In this document: in pieces, positions 24,281 to 33,500 of the stretch
How the letters are laid out: each line of letters starts with the position of its first letter
Numbering within the stretch: the first letter of the stretch is position 1
Assembly: GCA_036397095.1 (NCBI GenBank)
Contig: DASWJQ010000039.1
Coordinates: 1 to 64,000 of the forward strand
Direction of reading: 5' to 3'
DNA length: 64,000 bases
DNA from: DASWJQ01 sp036397095
GTDB lineage: Bacteria > Chloroflexota > Anaerolineae > Anaerolineales > E44-bin32
Made by a program: the position numbers and the translations under genes
The notes under the pieces: generated by a model
The model's database searches: none
Told to the model about the DNA's origin: nothing
The model's input: the letters and a program-made list of their open reading frames with translations, nothing else

Positions 24281-24429
24281 GCCCCTGCTAAATTCTTAGC
24301 ACAAGGCTCTCAACCGAGGCTCATCGGCCGCGTGCGCAAATCCGACCCGACTTGTCTCAAATCAGTCGTTCTGGCACGTTTCATATCGATTCGCTCGGTT
24401 TCCACGTCCTTCTGACCGGGTGTCCAGCA

Positions 24430-27400
24430 CTATCTTCCTTTGCCCCGGCTCATGGGCACGGTCACAGTGGCGCTGGCCAGCGTGGTGTTGCCGCTGGCGT
24501 CCGTCGCCAGATATGTGATGGTGTAGGTCCTTCCATCGCCGCCGGCGGCGCGTTCGGCTCGCAGGCGGAAATGAGTCTCATCGACGACCACGATGTCGTT
24601 GATCGTATTGCCATCGCCGGGTCCATTATCGGGCTCATCCGAGAAGACCGAGATGAAGACCACCGTCGGATTAGGGTCCACGGCGTCCGAGACCGACAAC
24701 GTGACCTCAACGTCGACGTACTTGTGGTTGGCCGGCCACAGCTCCGACGGCTCGACACTGACGGTCAACTCCGGCGCGACCTGATCAGCCAGGGCTAGGC
24801 CGACGATCACCGGGTCGTGATCCGACGAGCGGTAGGCGTTCGGTTCGTAGAGCGCATCTTGCGGCGGCTGCTTGAAGGTCGTGTCGTAGTCCAAGATGTC
24901 AGGTTCATCGGCGTTCACGTGCCAGATGGTGGTGCCGGTGATGCTGGCCAGCATTTCTCCGCTGGCCAGACCGTGGTCCAAGTAACCGAGCTGGCCGTCA
25001 AACACGTAGGAGTAGGCGTGCTCGCCCTGGTACAGATGCACCAGGTCGGTCCAGTCGTCGCTGGTGCCCGGCGTGTCGTCGGCGCCTTCCAGGATGGCAT
25101 CGATCGGGTCTTCCTTATCGTAGGCATTCAGGTCGCCCATGATCAGGTAGTTGGGGCTGCCGGAGCCGGTTGGATCGGTGGCGACCCAGTCGACGAGGGC
25201 CTGGGCGGCCAGCGTTCGGGTTTGGTTGCAGTTGCCCTGTTGCGGGTCGTCATCGCCCGGGCCACATGCTGAGCCCTTCGATTTCAGGTGGTTGACCACC
25301 ACCGTGAAAGTGCTGCCCGAGGCCTGCTCGAGGAAGGCCTGGGCCAGGGCCGGCCGGTTGCGGCTGTCGTCATAGCGGCTGTCCACCGCCGAGGTCAGCA
25401 GCTGATGGCTGCCGACGGGTTCGACCGAGGCCGGCCGGTAGATCAGGGCCTGCTTGATGGCATCGGTCCCGATGAAGCCCGTGCTGATGTAGTCGTAGGT
25501 GCCGGCGCCGAGCGCAGCATTCAAGCCAGCCACTAGGTCGGCGACGGACGTGTCATCATCATTTTGGATTTCGATCAAACCAACGACATCGGCCTGCATG
25601 GCCGCCAGGGCGGCCACGATCTTGGCCCGTTGACGCTCGAGCTCTTCGCTGTTATCGGCGCCGCGGCATTCTTGATTCCCAGCCGGTCCGCAGACAAAGG
25701 CGCCGGTGTCTATCGTCGTGAAGTAATTGAGCACATTGAAGCTGGCCACCGTCAGGCGGCCGCCGACGTCCTCCGGGGCCGCCGGACGCGGATTGGCCGC
25801 CGTGTAGCTGGCGCCGTCGGTTGGATGAATCCGGTACAGGCCAAAGGCGTAATCCATGACACCGGTCACGTTGGCTACGGTGTCACCACCACGGAATCGG
25901 TTGGCCAGCGTGAACTCGCTGCCATTGGGATGAATGGCCGGATCGGAGTTCTGGCTGGTGCGTCCATCGTCCAGCATGATGCGCCCCAGTGCGTTGTCGG
26001 CTGCAACGTCGGCCGCGGCCGCTGAGCCGGGATCCTCGATGGCCGTCGGCTGGAACTGGCGCTCCGTCGTTAGCACGATTTCGCCGAAGCGATCAAAGTT
26101 GAAGTACTCGGAGATGAACAGCGTTTGGGACAGGCTTATGCGCATGCCTTCGAACGCTTCGAAATCGTCCACGGCGGACACGGGCAAGGTCGGGCTGGCG
26201 GCTGATGGCAGCGGCTGTCCGCTGCCCATGAGCGTGACGCCGGCAAAGGATGTGATCTCGGTCAAGCCGTTGAACTCGGACACATCCCCTTCGACCCGGA
26301 CCAGATCGCCGAGCTGCACATCGACGGCCGGTGAGGTGCCGTCAAAGACGAAGATTCCTTCCGACGTTAGCGGATTGGCGTCAACGTCGGCGTCTTCCTC
26401 CTGAAGGTAGAAACCGTTCAGATCACCATGCACCCCGCTGGCGGCGTCTTGGAAATCGCCAACGACGATGCCTTCGACAATCACCGTGCTGCCGACCAGC
26501 GGACTGGCCGCACCGCTGCCCTGCACCTCATGAATCTTGGCCTCAATGACAGCCGGCGCACAGGCGTTAGCCGCGCCTGGGGTGTCCTGTCCGCCTGAGA
26601 AGGAGCCGATCCGCCAACCGTCATCGCAAAGGAAGGCATGACCAGGCACAAAGGATCCGTCGGGCCCAATGGATGGTGGTCCGTAGTGGAACTCGGTGCC
26701 GCCTGGCGGGTTGGGCTCTTGGACGAGCGCGATCAGGTCAACCACCGACGTCCACGGGGTGGCGTCCAATATACCGTCGTCATCGGTGTCCAGGTCATCA
26801 CCATTTGCGCCGCTGAACTCGAATACGAGCACATGGGTGACGTTGTCACCGTTCTCGAAGTTCAAGTCGGTCGTCAGATCCGCTGTTCCAAAGCTGAAGG
26901 TGCCCTCGGCGGCGACAAAGAAGCCCGAGGCTGAGATAACGCTGCCGGTAAGATCGGTGGCGTTTTCGATGACACCGCTGCCGCCCGTACCGTCGCCGAT
27001 GACCAGATAGGTCAGGCCGTCCAGGGCCGTACCGGCTGCGCCGCCCAGTTCGAAGTACTCATCGTTGTCGGTGCTTGGTTGATCGATCCGGATTTCGCTG
27101 ATGACCACGTCCGGCGCCCCAATTGGCACGCATCCGGTACTGGCTTCGACATTGGTTTCGCCCGGTGTGCTGCAACGCAGGCTCAAGTCCACATTGTTGA
27201 CATTTGTGTCGCTGCCATCGGGGAAGCGTGAGATGCCCGCCAATTCCACACTGGGGTCGTCTTCCAGCCCTATGCCCGAACCCTCCGTGTAGGGCGCACC
27301 CGTATCGCCCTCGTAACTGACGGCGTCGATCAAGACGCTGTCGTCGCGCAAACCGACGGCGTCGGGCGCCCCGTTTTGCACCAGATTGGTGTCGGGTAAG

Positions 27401-28827
27401 ACATCCAGGTCGCAGTTGGCGACATTGGCCGCGTCGCCACAGACGACGAAGTAGTCGCCGGCAGCCAGCGTCACGGAAGGCAAAGCAAATGTTTGATACA
27501 GCACGGCACCGCCGCCGGTACCGTTGACCAGCTCAAGGGTGACGGTTGACAGGTCGACAGGTTCGCTCCCTGTGTTCTTGATCTCGACGAACTCGGCTGT
27601 GTCGGTGCTCGGCTGGTCGTAGTCAATCTCATTGATGACCAAGCTGGCCGGCGCCGCCGGCACGCAGTCCGAGCTGTCACTGACGTTGGCCTCACCGGGC
27701 GTCGCACAACGCAGGCTCAAGTCCACATTGTTGACATCTGTGTCGCTGCCATCGGGGAAGCGTGAGATGCCGGCCAACTCCACACTGGGGTCATCTGCCA
27801 ACCCTGTGCCCGAACCCTCGGTGTAGGGTGCGCCGGTGTTGCCCTCATAACTGACGGCATCAATCAGCGTGCCGCTATCCCGCAGCCCGACGGCATCCGG
27901 TGCGCCGTTCTGGACCAGATTCGTGTCGGGGACTACATCCAGATCACAGTTCGGCACGTTGGCCGCATCGCCACAGACAACGAAGTAGTCACCGGCCGCC
28001 AACATGGCCGCCGGCAATGCAAAGGACTGGTAGAGCAACGCACCGCCGCTGCTGCCGTTGACCAGTTCGAGCGTGATGGTTGAAAGATCGACGGTCGTTG
28101 TGCCGATATTCTTGATCTCAACAAACTCGGCCGTGTCGGTGCTCGCCTGGTCATAGTCAATCTCATTGATGACCAGGCTGGCCGGCCCCGCCGGGACGTC
28201 GGTCGGCGTGGGTGTCGGAGTCGGTCCGCCCGTATCGAAGCTCTGGCCGCTGTTGACCGCGCCGAAAGTGTTCGGGGCTTCGGCAGCCCACGTGAAATCC
28301 TCGTACATCGTGCCCGTGCCGGTCAGCTGAAGGGAGTTACCGACCGCACCGGAGCCGTTCTGGGAGACCCCAATGTCGGTGCTGATCATGCCATCGGCGG
28401 GTCCGCCGACCGCCATGAACGAGCCTTCATAGCTGAGGAACTGAACGACACTGCTGGCAGCGTCCACCAGAGCCAGACCATCCGGCGCCCCGTTTTGAAT
28501 CCCAGCAATGGCAACGGAAAGTGTGCCGTAGCCGGCCTCTTGATCCGGCAGGGTTCCCGCCAGGCCGGCGGTGTTATAAACGGCACCGCCATTGCCGTTG
28601 TACAGCACGATAGACCAGCCGGTCAGATCGGTGCCGGCAGGGCCGGCGACCTCGATCGCCTCGCCGGTATCGGTACCCGTATTGTCATAATGAATCTCGT
28701 TGATGAAGACAGCCGTCGCCGCCGAGGCCGGCATGGTCAGGATCGATCCGACCGGCAGCATGGCAACCAACAAGGCGACGATCGAGGCCAGCGCCCACAA
28801 GCGGTGCAGACGGGTTCGCGCGGTCAT
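24430..28827 (-). CDS. Secreted ExeM/NucH-like endonuclease with lamin-tail domains
   Basis: A 1465-residue exported nuclease. A signal peptide (about 1-37) precedes an LTD domain (INEIHYDNTGTDTGEAIEV), a PTPTPTPT linker, two near-identical LTD repeats (about 218-395 and 396-573, both starting ASLVINEIDYDQ), and a diverged fourth LTD. Next come an OB-like region (about 760-1000) and the endonuclease/exonuclease/phosphatase domain (about 1025-1370) with RLTVASFNVLNYF, VVGLIEIQND, VVVNHLKSKG, GDLNAYDKEDP and SSDHDPV, which are the metal and catalytic motifs. A C-terminal Ig-like domain (LWPANHKYVDVEVTL) ends the protein. Ribosome site GAAGGAG precedes the ATG. Likely role: degrading extracellular DNA for phosphate or nucleosides, or biofilm turnover. 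Confidence 0.9.
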   Translation of the reverse strand: MTARTRLHRLWALASIVALLVAMLPVGSILTMPASAATAVFINEIHYDNTGTDTGEAIEVAGPAGTDLTGWSIVLYNGNGGAVYNTAGLAGTLPDQEAGYGTLSVAIAGIQNGAPDGLALVDAASSVVQFLSYEGSFMAVGGPADGMISTDIGVSQNGSGAVGNSLQLTGTGTMYEDFTWAAEAPNTFGAVNSGQSFDTGGPTPTPTPTDVPAGPASLVINEIDYDQASTDTAEFVEIKNIGTTTVDLSTITLELVNGSSGGALLYQSFALPAAMLAAGDYFVVCGDAANVPNCDLDVVPDTNLVQNGAPDAVGLRDSGTLIDAVSYEGNTGAPYTEGSGTGLADDPSVELAGISRFPDGSDTDVNNVDLSLRCATPGEANVSDSSDCVPAAPASLVINEIDYDQPSTDTAEFVEIKNTGSEPVDLSTVTLELVNGTGGGAVLYQTFALPSVTLAAGDYFVVCGDAANVANCDLDVLPDTNLVQNGAPDAVGLRDDSVLIDAVSYEGDTGAPYTEGSGIGLEDDPSVELAGISRFPDGSDTNVNNVDLSLRCSTPGETNVEASTGCVPIGAPDVVISEIRIDQPSTDNDEYFELGGAAGTALDGLTYLVIGDGTGGSGVIENATDLTGSVISASGFFVAAEGTFSFGTADLTTDLNFENGDNVTHVLVFEFSGANGDDLDTDDDGILDATPWTSVVDLIALVQEPNPPGGTEFHYGPPSIGPDGSFVPGHAFLCDDGWRIGSFSGGQDTPGAANACAPAVIEAKIHEVQGSGAASPLVGSTVIVEGIVVGDFQDAASGVHGDLNGFYLQEEDADVDANPLTSEGIFVFDGTSPAVDVQLGDLVRVEGDVSEFNGLTEITSFAGVTLMGSGQPLPSAASPTLPVSAVDDFEAFEGMRISLSQTLFISEYFNFDRFGEIVLTTERQFQPTAIEDPGSAAAADVAADNALGRIMLDDGRTSQNSDPAIHPNGSEFTLANRFRGGDTVANVTGVMDYAFGLYRIHPTDGASYTAANPRPAAPEDVGGRLTVASFNVLNYFTTIDTGAFVCGPAGNQECRGADNSEELERQRAKIVAALAAMQADVVGLIEIQNDDDTSVADLVAGLNAALGAGTYDYISTGFIGTDAIKQALIYRPASVEPVGSHQLLTSAVDSRYDDSRNRPALAQAFLEQASGSTFTVVVNHLKSKGSACGPGDDDPQQGNCNQTRTLAAQALVDWVATDPTGSGSPNYLIMGDLNAYDKEDPIDAILEGADDTPGTSDDWTDLVHLYQGEHAYSYVFDGQLGYLDHGLASGEMLASITGTTIWHVNADEPDILDYDTTFKQPPQDALYEPNAYRSSDHDPVIVGLALADQVAPELTVSVEPSELWPANHKYVDVEVTLSVSDAVDPNPTVVFISVFSDEPDNGPGDGNTINDIVVVDETHFRLRAERAAGGDGRTYTITYLATDASGNTTLASATVTVPMSRGKGR
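27131..28198. repeat. Tandem intragenic duplication, 534-bp period
   Basis: Two in-frame copies encoding the second and third LTD domains of the nuclease. DNA identity is high; for example GTCCACATTGTTGACAT followed by CTGCCATCGGGGAAGCGTG occurs at 27187 and at 27721. The 178-residue unit matches one LTD domain, so this is a recent domain duplication. Confidence 0.85.
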
Positions 28828-29120
28828 TTGGCAAGCTCCTTCAGAGTGGGGGATTCAAAACAAGCGCACGTTTGGCGTGCGCACAAATCGCAGTGCCCCC
28901 TCATCCACTGTGATCGGCTCGACGGATTGTGGGCCGAACGACAGCTCAACGAGGGCGCCTCCGACAGGGACCCTACGTTCTTATGAACTCGACTGGAATC
29001 GACACCTTTGCAGGTGACAAAAGCATAGCAGGCCAGCAGTCTAGCGACAATCTATCCGGGACTCGAATCCCCTACGCTTTCCTTAAAGTCTAGATAGTTT
29101 GGATGGCTGGCGATGGCTAT
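28828..29120. other. Leader region of the nuclease gene
   Basis: No gene seen. It holds a hairpin GCGCACG-tttgg-CGTGCGC at 28864-28882, close to the nuclease start, and the short element GGTGACAAAAGC near 29013-29024 that also occurs in the leaders of the two protease genes. Confidence 0.5.
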
Positions 29121-29158
29121 ACGACCTCGGAGGTCCGAATTCAGACCTCCGAGGTCGT
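29121..29158. repeat. 15-bp perfect inverted repeat, GACCTCCGAGGTC family
   Basis: ACGACCTCGGAGGTC (29121-29135) and GACCTCCGAGGTCGT (29144-29158) around CGAATTCA. It sits about 10 bases past the stop of the small membrane protein gene and shares its core with 20050-20112. Confidence 0.85.
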
Positions 29159-29167
29159 GGGGAAAAG

Positions 29168-29446
29168 CTACTTCTCTTCAGACCGCTCGGCGCCCAAGCC
29201 CCAGATCAGCAGGCCGGCGCCGGCGCCCAAACCAAAGGCGCCCAGGGTGGCACCACCCTCGACCCAGTGGCCGAGCAGGGCGAATGTCCCCAGCAATCCG
29301 AGGACCGCGGCGATGGCAAACTGCCAGCTGCCCATCTGCCACTTAATGGCGCGCAAACTCAACCAGCCGACAGCAACGCCAAAAACCAACGACCCCAGCA
29401 CCCGCAGTACATACCCAAGGAGCTCAAGAACACCGTACAGGTCCAT
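29168..29446 (-). CDS. Small integral membrane protein
   Basis: A 92-residue protein of unknown function with three hydrophobic segments (about 5-30, 40-60 and 66-84: LGAFGLGAGAGLLIWGLGA) and a charged C-terminus ERSEEK. Ribosome site GGAGAAGG precedes the ATG. No family recognised. The long inverted repeat just after its stop may act as a terminator. Confidence 0.6.
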   Translation of the reverse strand: MDLYGVLELLGYVLRVLGSLVFGVAVGWLSLRAIKWQMGSWQFAIAAVLGLLGTFALLGHWVEGGATLGAFGLGAGAGLLIWGLGAERSEEK

Positions 29447-29562
29447 GCCGTCCTTCTCCCTTCACACCGTGTTTGGAGGAACAGCCGGATTATAGACCGC
29501 TTGGCACTGGCTGCAAGCCGGCGAGACGCATGGTAGGATGGGCCCCAGGAGGCCGAGCAATC

Positions 29563-29667
29563 ATGAGTCGCAAATCCCCCAACCGAGCTTCACCCGCCCA
29601 GATCGTGTTTGCCGTGATCGCGCTGCTGGTGATCGTCTCCTTTATCGTCAGTACGTTTGCCTTCTGA
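29563..29667 (+). CDS. Single-helix small protein (34 aa)
   Basis: MSRKSPNRASPAQ leads into one hydrophobic helix IVFAVIALLVIVSFIVSTFAF. A good ribosome site (AGGAGG, eight bases before the ATG) and a strong hairpin terminator 24 bases after the stop support a real gene. Small proteins of this form (basic N-terminus plus one helix) are common in Chloroflexota genomes; the role is unknown. Confidence 0.6.
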   Translation: MSRKSPNRASPAQIVFAVIALLVIVSFIVSTFAF

Positions 29668-29690
29668 GCAAATCTGGCGCCCTTCATGCG

Positions 29691-29725
29691 ACGAGCCGGC
29701 CAGTGGCCGGCTCGTTCCTGTTTTC
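29691..29725 (+). terminator. Intrinsic terminator after the 34-aa gene
   Basis: Perfect 11-base arms ACGAGCCGGCC and GGCCGGCTCGT with loop AGT, followed by TCCTGTTTTC. Confidence 0.8.
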
Positions 29726-29739
29726 GTATGAATTCCTGT

Positions 29740-29767
29740 GCCGGGACATTGTATACAATGTCCCGGC
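29740..29767. repeat. 28-bp perfect palindrome, copy 1
   Basis: Half-site GCCGGGACATTGTA followed immediately by its reverse complement, with no spacer. It lies between two convergent small genes. A variant with half-site GTAGGGACGTTGTA is at 39378-39405; the centre TTGTATACAA is identical. Confidence 0.85.
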
Positions 29768-29770
29768 GAA

Positions 29771-30046
29771 TTAAGGACTGGGCAAGGTAAAAAACATGGC
29801 AACAATCGAAAGTGCGCCCGCCACCGCGTAACCCAGCATGGCCACACGGTCCCGGTTCAACCGGTTGGCGTTGACCGCTTCCAGGTATTGGTTCCAGTCC
29901 CGGACGAAATCGGCTAGGGCCTGGTTGGCCGTCTCGCCTTCTCGCATCCGGAAGGGCCGGACGGGCTGTTTGGAAAGGCGCCAGTGCTGGAAGGCAAAGG
30001 TGAAGAAGACCGCCGCCAAGACCAACCAGATCGGATAGAGCAGCAT
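29771..30046 (-). CDS. Small membrane protein of unknown function
   Basis: A 91-residue protein with hydrophobic segments at about 3-20 (YPIWLVLAAVFFTFAF) and 68-88 (MLGYAVAGALSIVAMFFTL). Between them is a soluble stretch, RMREGETANQALADFVRDWNQYLEAVNA. The short loop suggests a hairpin topology. The ribosome site GAAGGAG is well placed. No family recognised. Confidence 0.6.
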   Translation of the reverse strand: MLLYPIWLVLAAVFFTFAFQHWRLSKQPVRPFRMREGETANQALADFVRDWNQYLEAVNANRLNRDRVAMLGYAVAGALSIVAMFFTLPSP

Positions 30047-30352
30047 TGCCTGCGCTCCTTCGCTAAATCAGTGCCGCGTGCCCAATGACGGACAAAGCGT
30101 ACTCCAAGCTGCGTTGGCTGGCAATTGTCACCGAAGTCCCCCGCAGTACCAATATCCTAGGCAAGAGCGCGTAACGCCCGACGCCGCCGGCCGTTGTTAC
30201 CGGTACATGCCCAGGCCGGCACACCCGAACCCGCACCGGCGCTTGCAAGCAGGCTGTAAGGTGTGGACAAGCATGACCTGTGTTAAGCTTCGAGTGATAA
30301 AGGCCCCGCCGCACTTGCGGCGTAACTTCAGAAGGAAAGGAGGTTAATCCAA
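30047..30352. other. Upstream region of the Flp pilin gene
   Basis: A divergent intergenic region with no gene. Near the pilin it contains a short stem CCGCCGCACTTGCGGCG and the strong ribosome site AAAGGAGG (30337-30344). I could not place a confident promoter or riboswitch. Confidence 0.5.
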
Positions 30353-30499
30353 ATGCTGTACGCTCCGAAGGAAAGAGGTCAGGGATTGGTTGAGTATGCT
30401 TTGATCCTTGTTCTAGTTGCTGTCGTTGTGATCGTGATCCTGGCCCTGCTCGGACCCGCGATCGGCAACGTTTTCAGCAATATTGTCGAGAACATCTAA
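30353..30499 (+). CDS. Flp/Fap-type pilin
   Basis: A 48-residue structural pilin precursor. The short leader MLYAPKERG ends at the prepilin peptidase site G/QGLVEYALILVLVAVVV; the Glu at position 5 of the mature chain and the following Tyr are the conserved Flp residues needed for methylation and assembly. The hydrophobic helix runs to about residue 33. A very strong ribosome site and its own terminator point to high expression as a single gene. No tad assembly genes, prepilin peptidase or other pilins are in the window, so assembly proteins must be elsewhere. Confidence 0.88.
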   Translation: MLYAPKERGQGLVEYALILVLVAVVVIVILALLGPAIGNVFSNIVENI

Positions 30500-30545
30500 G
30501 CGGATCCAGTTACTCCGGAGGCATTCGCCTCCACCTGACAAGAAC

Positions 30546-30573
30546 AGGGCCCTTGCGGGCCCTTTCTTGTTGT
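30546..30573 (+). terminator. Intrinsic terminator after the pilin gene
   Basis: AGGGCCC-ttgc-GGGCCCT followed by TTCTTGTTGT, about 47 bases past the stop. Confidence 0.85.
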
Positions 30574-30599
30574 CCCCTTCGCCTGGTTTCAACACCAGT

Positions 30600-33500
30600 T
30601 CAGCGCGGAAAGCGCGTGAGCACAGTTGCTGGGGTCGGCACGGCCAACCGGTCGCCGATTTCCGCGCCTCGCCTTGACCCGTCATAGCCACCCTGGAAGA
30701 TACCGATCGGGCTGTCGGGTTCGGTGTAGGCGAGTTCGAGGTACGCCTGCCCCAACAGGTAACCTTCCTTGTCAATGGCGCACGAAGTGACCCGTCCGAT
30801 CACCCGGCCACGCCGGTCGACCACAGGGTCGCCGTAGTGAGCCATGCGCACCCCCTTGTCATTGAACCGAAACCGGACCACCTCAGCCTTGCGCTCAGCC
30901 TCCTGCGCCAGCACGGCCGACCGACCGATGAACCAGGGCTTATGCGTCTTAACATAGCCAATGAAGCCGGAGTCGCCGACCCCCAGATTCATCTCACCGG
31001 ACATCTCATGGCCGTACAAGGGAAGTCCGGCCTCGGTCCGAAGTGAATCGCGCGCCCCCAGGCCCGTCGGCATCAGACCGAGCGGTTCGCCGGCCTGGAG
31101 CAGAGCCCGCCACAGGGCCGGCGCCTGCTCGGGGTGCACAAACAGCTCGTAGGCGATGCGCTCCCCCGTATAGCCCGTGCGGCTGACGATGAGGTCGATC
31201 CCGCCGAAGACTCCTTCCATCACGCCCGCCCATGGCAGACGGGTGAGCGCGGCAGCGCTTTCCTCCGAAGCGCCCAACGCCAGCAAAATAGCGCGGCTCT
31301 TCGGACCCTGCAGTGCCAGATCGACGCGTTGGTCCTTGCCCGCGGCCGGATCGCGCAGATTGCGCAGCCGGCAGCCACGGCCATACGCGCTCGCCCATGG
31401 CCGGTCAGGGTCAACCAACACCTGGCCGGCGTGCACGGCGCTGAGCCAGGCCCAATCCTTATCGTCATTGGCCGCGTTGACAACCACCAGGTAGCTCGCC
31501 GGTCGCCGGTAGATCATCAGGTCGTCAATGACATTCCCGGCCGGGTCAATGAATTGCGTGTAGTGCGACTGGCCGACCCGCAGCGCCAGCACATCATTGC
31601 CCACAACCGAATCAAGAAAAGCAGCCGCGCCAGGTCCTTCGACGCCATACACACCCATGTGGCTGACATCGAACAACCCGGCGGCGGTGCGCACCGCTTG
31701 GTGCTCCTCGACGACCGAGCTGTACCAGACCGGCATCTCCCAGCCGGCGAACGGCACCATCTTGGCGCCGGCCTCCAGGTGATCTTCGTAGAGCGCTGTC
31801 CGGCGGAGCTCCTCGGATTCACTCTGCTGCCAGGCAAAAGCGGGCAGAGCCTTAACCGAACCAGAGGCGCCAATGAACCATGGTTTGTCAAAACCCTCGT
31901 GTTCGAAGTCCGCCTTGGGCGCCTTGGCCTGGCCGCCGACCTGGCGCACGACGACTGGACCTGGGATCTTGCGCTGTAGGTCGTCGGGGTCGAGCAGGAC
32001 AAAACCATCCGACAGGTCCCGCAGCCAGGCCCGGGTCCAGGCGGCCGCCCCACTGGGAAGCGTGAGCAGCCAGCGGTCGGTCGTCTGGCGCTTGGCCCAC
32101 AGCTCGGTCGCCTCCTCGATGCCGTTCAGGATTCCATGCGCCGTTTGGCCGGTTTCGACGGCGGACGGTCGCAGGCTGGTTGCCCAACGCAGAACCGCAT
32201 CGGCGTCATCCCCCTCGATCTCAAGTTCGGTGAAAGGTTCGGCCGCGACCGGGTCGTCCAGATAGTAGAAGTGAGGATAACCATGCTCGGGTGGATCGAA
32301 ATCGATGCCGGCCGCCACGGCCATGTCGCGGATCTCGGATTTGGCCGCATGGAAGGCGTCGAACGGAACCTTGGCCCGGGCCACCTCGCGCTTACGCTTG
32401 GCGTAGCTGTAGGGCTGGCAGGCCATCAGCAGTCGACCGATTACATCGCCAAGACGCCGGCTGGCGGCTTCATCGAAGCCGCGCTGGGTAATCCACGGGG
32501 TACCCAGCCGGACGCCGCTCGGATAGAGGGCCGAGCTGTCCCCGGGGATGGTATTGCGGTTGCACACGATGCCGGCCAGGTCCAGGATGCGGGCCGCCAT
32601 GTCGCCCGACAGCTCAGTGCCATCGGACCCAACCACCGACTTGCAGTCGATATTGGTCAGATGCGTGTTGGTCCCGCCGAAGGCGATCCGGAGCCCTTGC
32701 GCCGCAATGCCCTCCGTCAGCGCCTGGCAGTTGTCGACCACTGCCTGCTGCATCTGCCGGAATGACTCGGTCTGGGCCAGCTTGAAGGTCAGCGCCTGCG
32801 CAGCAATCGTGTTGATGTGGGGACCACCCTGCTCGCCGGGGAAGACCGCCCGATCGAGCAACCGGGCCAGCTTCTTATCGGTCGTCAGCAGCGCGGCGCC
32901 GCGCGGCCCGCACAACGACTTGTGGGTGGTGAAGGAGATGACATGCGCATGGCCGACGGGTGATGGGTAGACGCCGGCCGCCACCAGGCCGGCCACATGG
33001 GCGATATCGGCCAGCAGGTAGGCGCCGACCGAGTCGGCAATCCGGCGGAACTCGGCCCAATCCACCGTCCACGGGTAGGACGAATAACCGCCAATGATCA
33101 GTTTAGGTTTGTGCGCCTGGGCCAGGGCTGCCATTTGGTCGTAGTCGATGCGCTCGGTCTCAGGATCGACGGTGTAATGGACCGCCTGATAATACTTGCC
33201 GGAGCGGTTGACCGGCGAACCGTGCGACAGGTGGCCGCCATGCTTCAAGTCCATGCCGAGCACGGTTTGGCCCGGCTCGATCAGCGCGTGGTACACGGCG
33301 TTGTTGGCCGGTCCACCGGACAGCGGCTGGACGTTGACATACAGATCGTCGGGGGTGACGCCGTTGGCGGCGAAGGCCTCGGCACAGCGCCGGCGGGCCA
33401 GGGCTTCGACGATATCAACGTACTCAACACCTTTGTAATAACGCGGATCCGAGTAGCGCCGGTAGTCGGCCAGCCGCGTTTCCAGGTCCAGGATTTCGTC

